Made by a program: the position numbers and the translations under genes. The notes beneath the pieces are model-generated. The model was not told the origin of the DNA and ran no database searches. It worked only from the letters and a program-made list of their open reading frames with translations. A DNA stretch of 64,000 bases from Nitrospira sp. (lineage in GTDB: Bacteria; Nitrospirota; Nitrospiria; Nitrospirales; Nitrospiraceae), in NCBI GenBank assembly GCA_029194675.1, contig JARFXP010000003.1, positions 496,001-560,000 of the forward strand, read 5' to 3'. Below, piece by piece: positions 61,262-64,000 of the stretch. Position 1 is the first letter of the stretch. Every line of letters begins with the position of its first letter.

Positions 61262-64000
61262 TTGCGCGACTCATCGAAGTCAGTGCCCGCAATCCGGTCC
61301 TCGTCATCCTGTGTGTCTCGGTGGCGGTCGTCTGGGGTGGCTGGGCCCTGTTTGATGTCCCGCTGGATGCCCTTCCGGACCTTTCGGACGTTCAGGTGAT
61401 CGTCTATACCGAGTGGCAGGGTCGGAGCCCGACCCTCATTGAAGATCAGATTACCTACCCGGTCGTGACCTCTCTGCTCGCAGGCCCCAGAGTCAAGCGA
61501 GTCCGAGGTGTTTCAGAATACGGCGTGTCCTACGTCTATGTGATTTTCGAAGATCGGACCGATCTCTACTGGGCAAGAAGTCGTGTCCTCGAATATCTCC
61601 AGAAGCTCACCGGCAAGTTGCCGATTGGTGTCACGCCGACGCTCGGACCTGATGCAACTGGAGTCGGGTGGGTCTATCAGTACGCATTGGTGGACGAGTC
61701 CGGAGCGCACGATCTGGCGCAGCTCCGGAGCCTTCAGGACTGGTACTTGCGTTACCAACTGGAGAGTGTGCCCGGTGTGGCAGAGGTGTCGGCGATCGGT
61801 GGATTCGTCAAACAATACCAAATTGAAGTGGACCCCAACACGTTAGCTGCTTACCGGCTGCCGATTCAGAGGGTTATCGAAGCCGTTCGCAACAGCAACG
61901 CGGAGGTGAGCGGCCGCGTTTTGGAGATGGCCGGCACCGAATACGTGATCCGAGGGCGAGGCTACCTGCGCTCGACTGACGAGATCGAGCTGATTCCGGT
62001 CGGCACGGATGGACGAGGCACGCCGATACTTGTGCGAGACATCGCGCATGTCCAACTCGGGCCGGATCAGCGTCGGGGCATCGCCGAATTGGACGGCAAG
62101 GGCCAGACCGTCGGCGGGATCGTGATCATGCGGGCCGGAGAGAATGCGCTCGCCGTGATCGAGCGGATCAAGGGGCGGCTGCAAGAAATCACCCCGGCTT
62201 TACCTGAAGGAGTGCGCATAGTTCCCACCTATGATCGGTCCGATCTCATTCATCGCGCGATTGCCGTCCTCCGCGAAAAACTGCTTGAAGAAACTGTGAT
62301 CGTCAGTCTGATCGTGGCGGTCTTTCTGTTTCATGTTCGTAGCGCATTCGTGGCCATCCTGATCCTCCCGGTTGCGGTATTGCTGGCCTTTATCCCGATG
62401 GCTTACTTGAAGATTACGTCCAACATCATGTCGCTGGGCGGGATTGCTATCGCCATCGGAGCCATGGTCGATGCCGCGATCGTGATGGTAGAGAATGCTC
62501 ATAAACGGTTAGAGCAGAATCCCCCCGGGAAAGAGGCACGTTCTATGGGAAAGGAGCCTGCTCTTGCAGGCTCAGGGCGGGAGGGTGTGACGACGCCGGG
62601 GGCGGGCGGGTGTGAAAGTAACCGGGCGGACATCATCATCGCCGCCGCGAGAGAGGTCGGGCGGCCCCTGTTCTTTTCATTGCTCGTCATCGCCGTGTCA
62701 TTCCTGCCGATCTTTGCGCTCGAATCCCAGGAAGGGCGGCTGTTTACGCCCCTGGCCTACACCAAAACTTTTTCGATGCTTTTTGCCGCCGCAATCTCGG
62801 TGACATTGGCGCCCGTGCTCATGGTTGTTCTCATTCGCGGCCACATCCGGGCGGAAACCAAGAATCCCTTGAACCGGTTGCTGATCGCCCTCTATCGCCC
62901 CATCCTCTCCGGCGCGTTGCACGTTCGGTGGCTCACACTCGGCATAGCAGTGGTGACGTTCGGACTTACGGTGTCGGCATTCATGCGACTTGGCGCGGAG
63001 TTCATGCCACCGCTGAACGAGGGGACGATTCTCTACATGCCGACTACCATTCCAGGTCTTTCGATCCCAGAAGCGACGAAGGTCTTGCAGGTCCAGGATC
63101 AGTTGCTTACGACCTTCCCAGAAGTGGAACGGGTATTCGGCAAGATGGGAAAGGCCCCGACCGCCACCGATCCCGCTTTCGTGGGAATGGCGGAGATCAC
63201 CATTACCCTGAAACCGGAGGCACAATGGCGGCCCGGCATGACTTGGGACCGGTTGCTGGATGAGATGGATGCCAAACTGCGCATTCCCGGGTTTCCCAAT
63301 ATCTGGTGGATGCCTATCCAGACCCGCACGGAGATGATCACGACAGGTGTCCGGAGCCCGGTCGGGATCAAGGTGCTGGGGCCGGATTTGAAGACAATCG
63401 AACGAATCGGTCTAGAGATCGAACAGGCCTTGGCGACCGTTCCCGGTACCAGGAGTGCCTTCGCCGAACGGTTGAACGAAGGTTATTACTTGGATCTGAT
63501 CGTCAATCGGCGTGAAGCGGCCCGCTATGGCCTGACGGTGGGCGATGTGCAAACGGTGATCACCTCGGCCATCGGGGGAGAAACCGTGACAACCACGGTT
63601 GAGGGGCGGGAACGGTATCCGGTCAACGTTCGCTACAAGCGCGAGTTGCGCGACGATCCGGACCGGCTCAAACGCGTGCTCATTCCCACGCCGACCGGCG
63701 CGCAGATCCCCCTTGGACAAATCGCGGAGCTGGTGATGACGCAAGGGCCGCCGTCGATCGCGGATGAAGCAGGAGCGCTGGCCGGTCTGGTGTCGGTGTC
63801 GGTCGGTGGTCGCGACTTGCGCAGCTATGTCCAAGACGCCCAGCAAGTCGTCCGCGAGAAGGTCACGATCCCGTCTGCGTACCGGCTGATTTGGACCGGT
63901 CAGTACGAACATCTGGTGCGGGCGGAAGAACGGTTGAAGCTGGTGGTCCCTGCGACTCTAGCCGTGATTCTGTTGCTCCTGTATCTCAATTTCCGATCGC
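61258..64000 (+). CDS. cusA: Heavy-metal RND pump inner-membrane subunit (CusA-like), partial
   Basis: 914 codons to the right edge; about 120-150 residues are missing. RND pump with the proton-relay Asp in GAMVDAAIVMVENAHKR. The three Met residues of the CusA copper/silver site can be placed: LYM in NEGTILYMP, FVGM and TEM, spaced 50 and 49 residues as in E. coli CusA (573, 623, 672). That argues for Cu(I)/Ag(I) rather than Zn/Co. A polar, palindrome-bearing insert of about 35 residues lies in the cytoplasmic loop near residue 425-460 where CusA proteins usually have a shorter linker. Starts inside cusB. Confidence 0.92.
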   Translation, partial: MIARLIEVSARNPVLVILCVSVAVVWGGWALFDVPLDALPDLSDVQVIVYTEWQGRSPTLIEDQITYPVVTSLLAGPRVKRVRGVSEYGVSYVYVIFEDRTDLYWARSRVLEYLQKLTGKLPIGVTPTLGPDATGVGWVYQYALVDESGAHDLAQLRSLQDWYLRYQLESVPGVAEVSAIGGFVKQYQIEVDPNTLAAYRLPIQRVIEAVRNSNAEVSGRVLEMAGTEYVIRGRGYLRSTDEIELIPVGTDGRGTPILVRDIAHVQLGPDQRRGIAELDGKGQTVGGIVIMRAGENALAVIERIKGRLQEITPALPEGVRIVPTYDRSDLIHRAIAVLREKLLEETVIVSLIVAVFLFHVRSAFVAILILPVAVLLAFIPMAYLKITSNIMSLGGIAIAIGAMVDAAIVMVENAHKRLEQNPPGKEARSMGKEPALAGSGREGVTTPGAGGCESNRADIIIAAAREVGRPLFFSLLVIAVSFLPIFALESQEGRLFTPLAYTKTFSMLFAAAISVTLAPVLMVVLIRGHIRAETKNPLNRLLIALYRPILSGALHVRWLTLGIAVVTFGLTVSAFMRLGAEFMPPLNEGTILYMPTTIPGLSIPEATKVLQVQDQLLTTFPEVERVFGKMGKAPTATDPAFVGMAEITITLKPEAQWRPGMTWDRLLDEMDAKLRIPGFPNIWWMPIQTRTEMITTGVRSPVGIKVLGPDLKTIERIGLEIEQALATVPGTRSAFAERLNEGYYLDLIVNRREAARYGLTVGDVQTVITSAIGGETVTTTVEGRERYPVNVRYKRELRDDPDRLKRVLIPTPTGAQIPLGQIAELVMTQGPPSIADEAGALAGLVSVSVGGRDLRSYVQDAQQVVREKVTIPSAYRLIWTGQYEHLVRAEERLKLVVPATLAVILLLLYLNFRS
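62554..62573 (+). repeat. Hairpin inside cusA coding sequence
   Basis: GAGCCTGC, TCTT, GCAGGCTC: perfect 8-bp stem with a 4-base loop, inside the in-frame insert of CusA. It looks like a repeat unit that entered a gene without breaking the frame. Confidence 0.6.

Overview
The window (64 kb, GC-rich, dense gene packing) looks like a chromosome segment of a Nitrospira-type bacterium (phylum Nitrospirota). The grounds are a 13-gene complex I operon with a fused nuoCD, a two-membrane cell plan (MlaA, MlaC, TonB, TolC-type efflux), and the mix of small gene families. This assignment is inference from gene content; no rRNA or other taxonomic marker is present.

Layout. 0-4 kb: end of a GH57 glycoside hydrolase, then an accessory patch with a lipoprotein-HicA fusion, a HicBA toxin-antitoxin pair, a DUF2283 protein, short unknown genes and a decayed THEP1 NTPase. 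4.3-7.3 kb: citrate synthase, a secreted cupredoxin and two CBS-pair proteins. 7.3-11.0 kb: a gene graveyard, with a V-type ATPase subunit B remnant abutting a truncated etfB, then an ETF-quinone oxidoreductase and a thiamine-diphosphate decarboxylase that are readable almost end to end but carry stop codons and a deletion. 11.0-21.3 kb: MlaC, dodecin, a four-PAS histidine kinase with its NarL-type regulator, MlaA, a glyoxalase-type protein, a GNAT acetyltransferase, a polysaccharide deacetylase, an M50 site-2 protease with CBS domains, and a YihY protein. 21.4-38.0 kb: the nuo operon (minus strand, nuoA to nuoN) headed by a MidA/NDUFAF7-type methyltransferase. 38.3-41.0 kb: secA.

41.1-64.0 kb is the most unusual part and reads as a copper (or related metal) handling island. 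It holds six copies of a small exported His-rich protein with a C-x-W-x-C motif and, in five of the six, an R-[AG]-P-P tail. These are interleaved with two intact and one wrecked copy of an outer-membrane-barrel-like protein whose mature N-terminus carries a CGAVxC motif. Between them lie a TlpA-type thioredoxin, a beta-propeller lipoprotein, TonB, an HTH protein, an SmbP-like His-repeat protein and an IS1380 element. After a mosaic of duplicated gene fragments come a DsbA-like oxidoreductase, a CorE-like ECF sigma factor with metal-binding-type cysteines, a CPC-type P1B ATPase with four N-terminal metal-binding modules, and a CusCBA-type RND efflux system that runs off the window end.

How it may fit together (inference): the sigma factor could sense metal and drive the P-type ATPase and Cus pump. 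The small His/Cys proteins, SmbP and the Met-rich adaptor could buffer or hand over metal in the periplasm, while TlpA and DsbA keep cysteines in the right redox state. The barrels and TonB may concern metal passage across the outer membrane. Complex I and citrate synthase are housekeeping neighbours.
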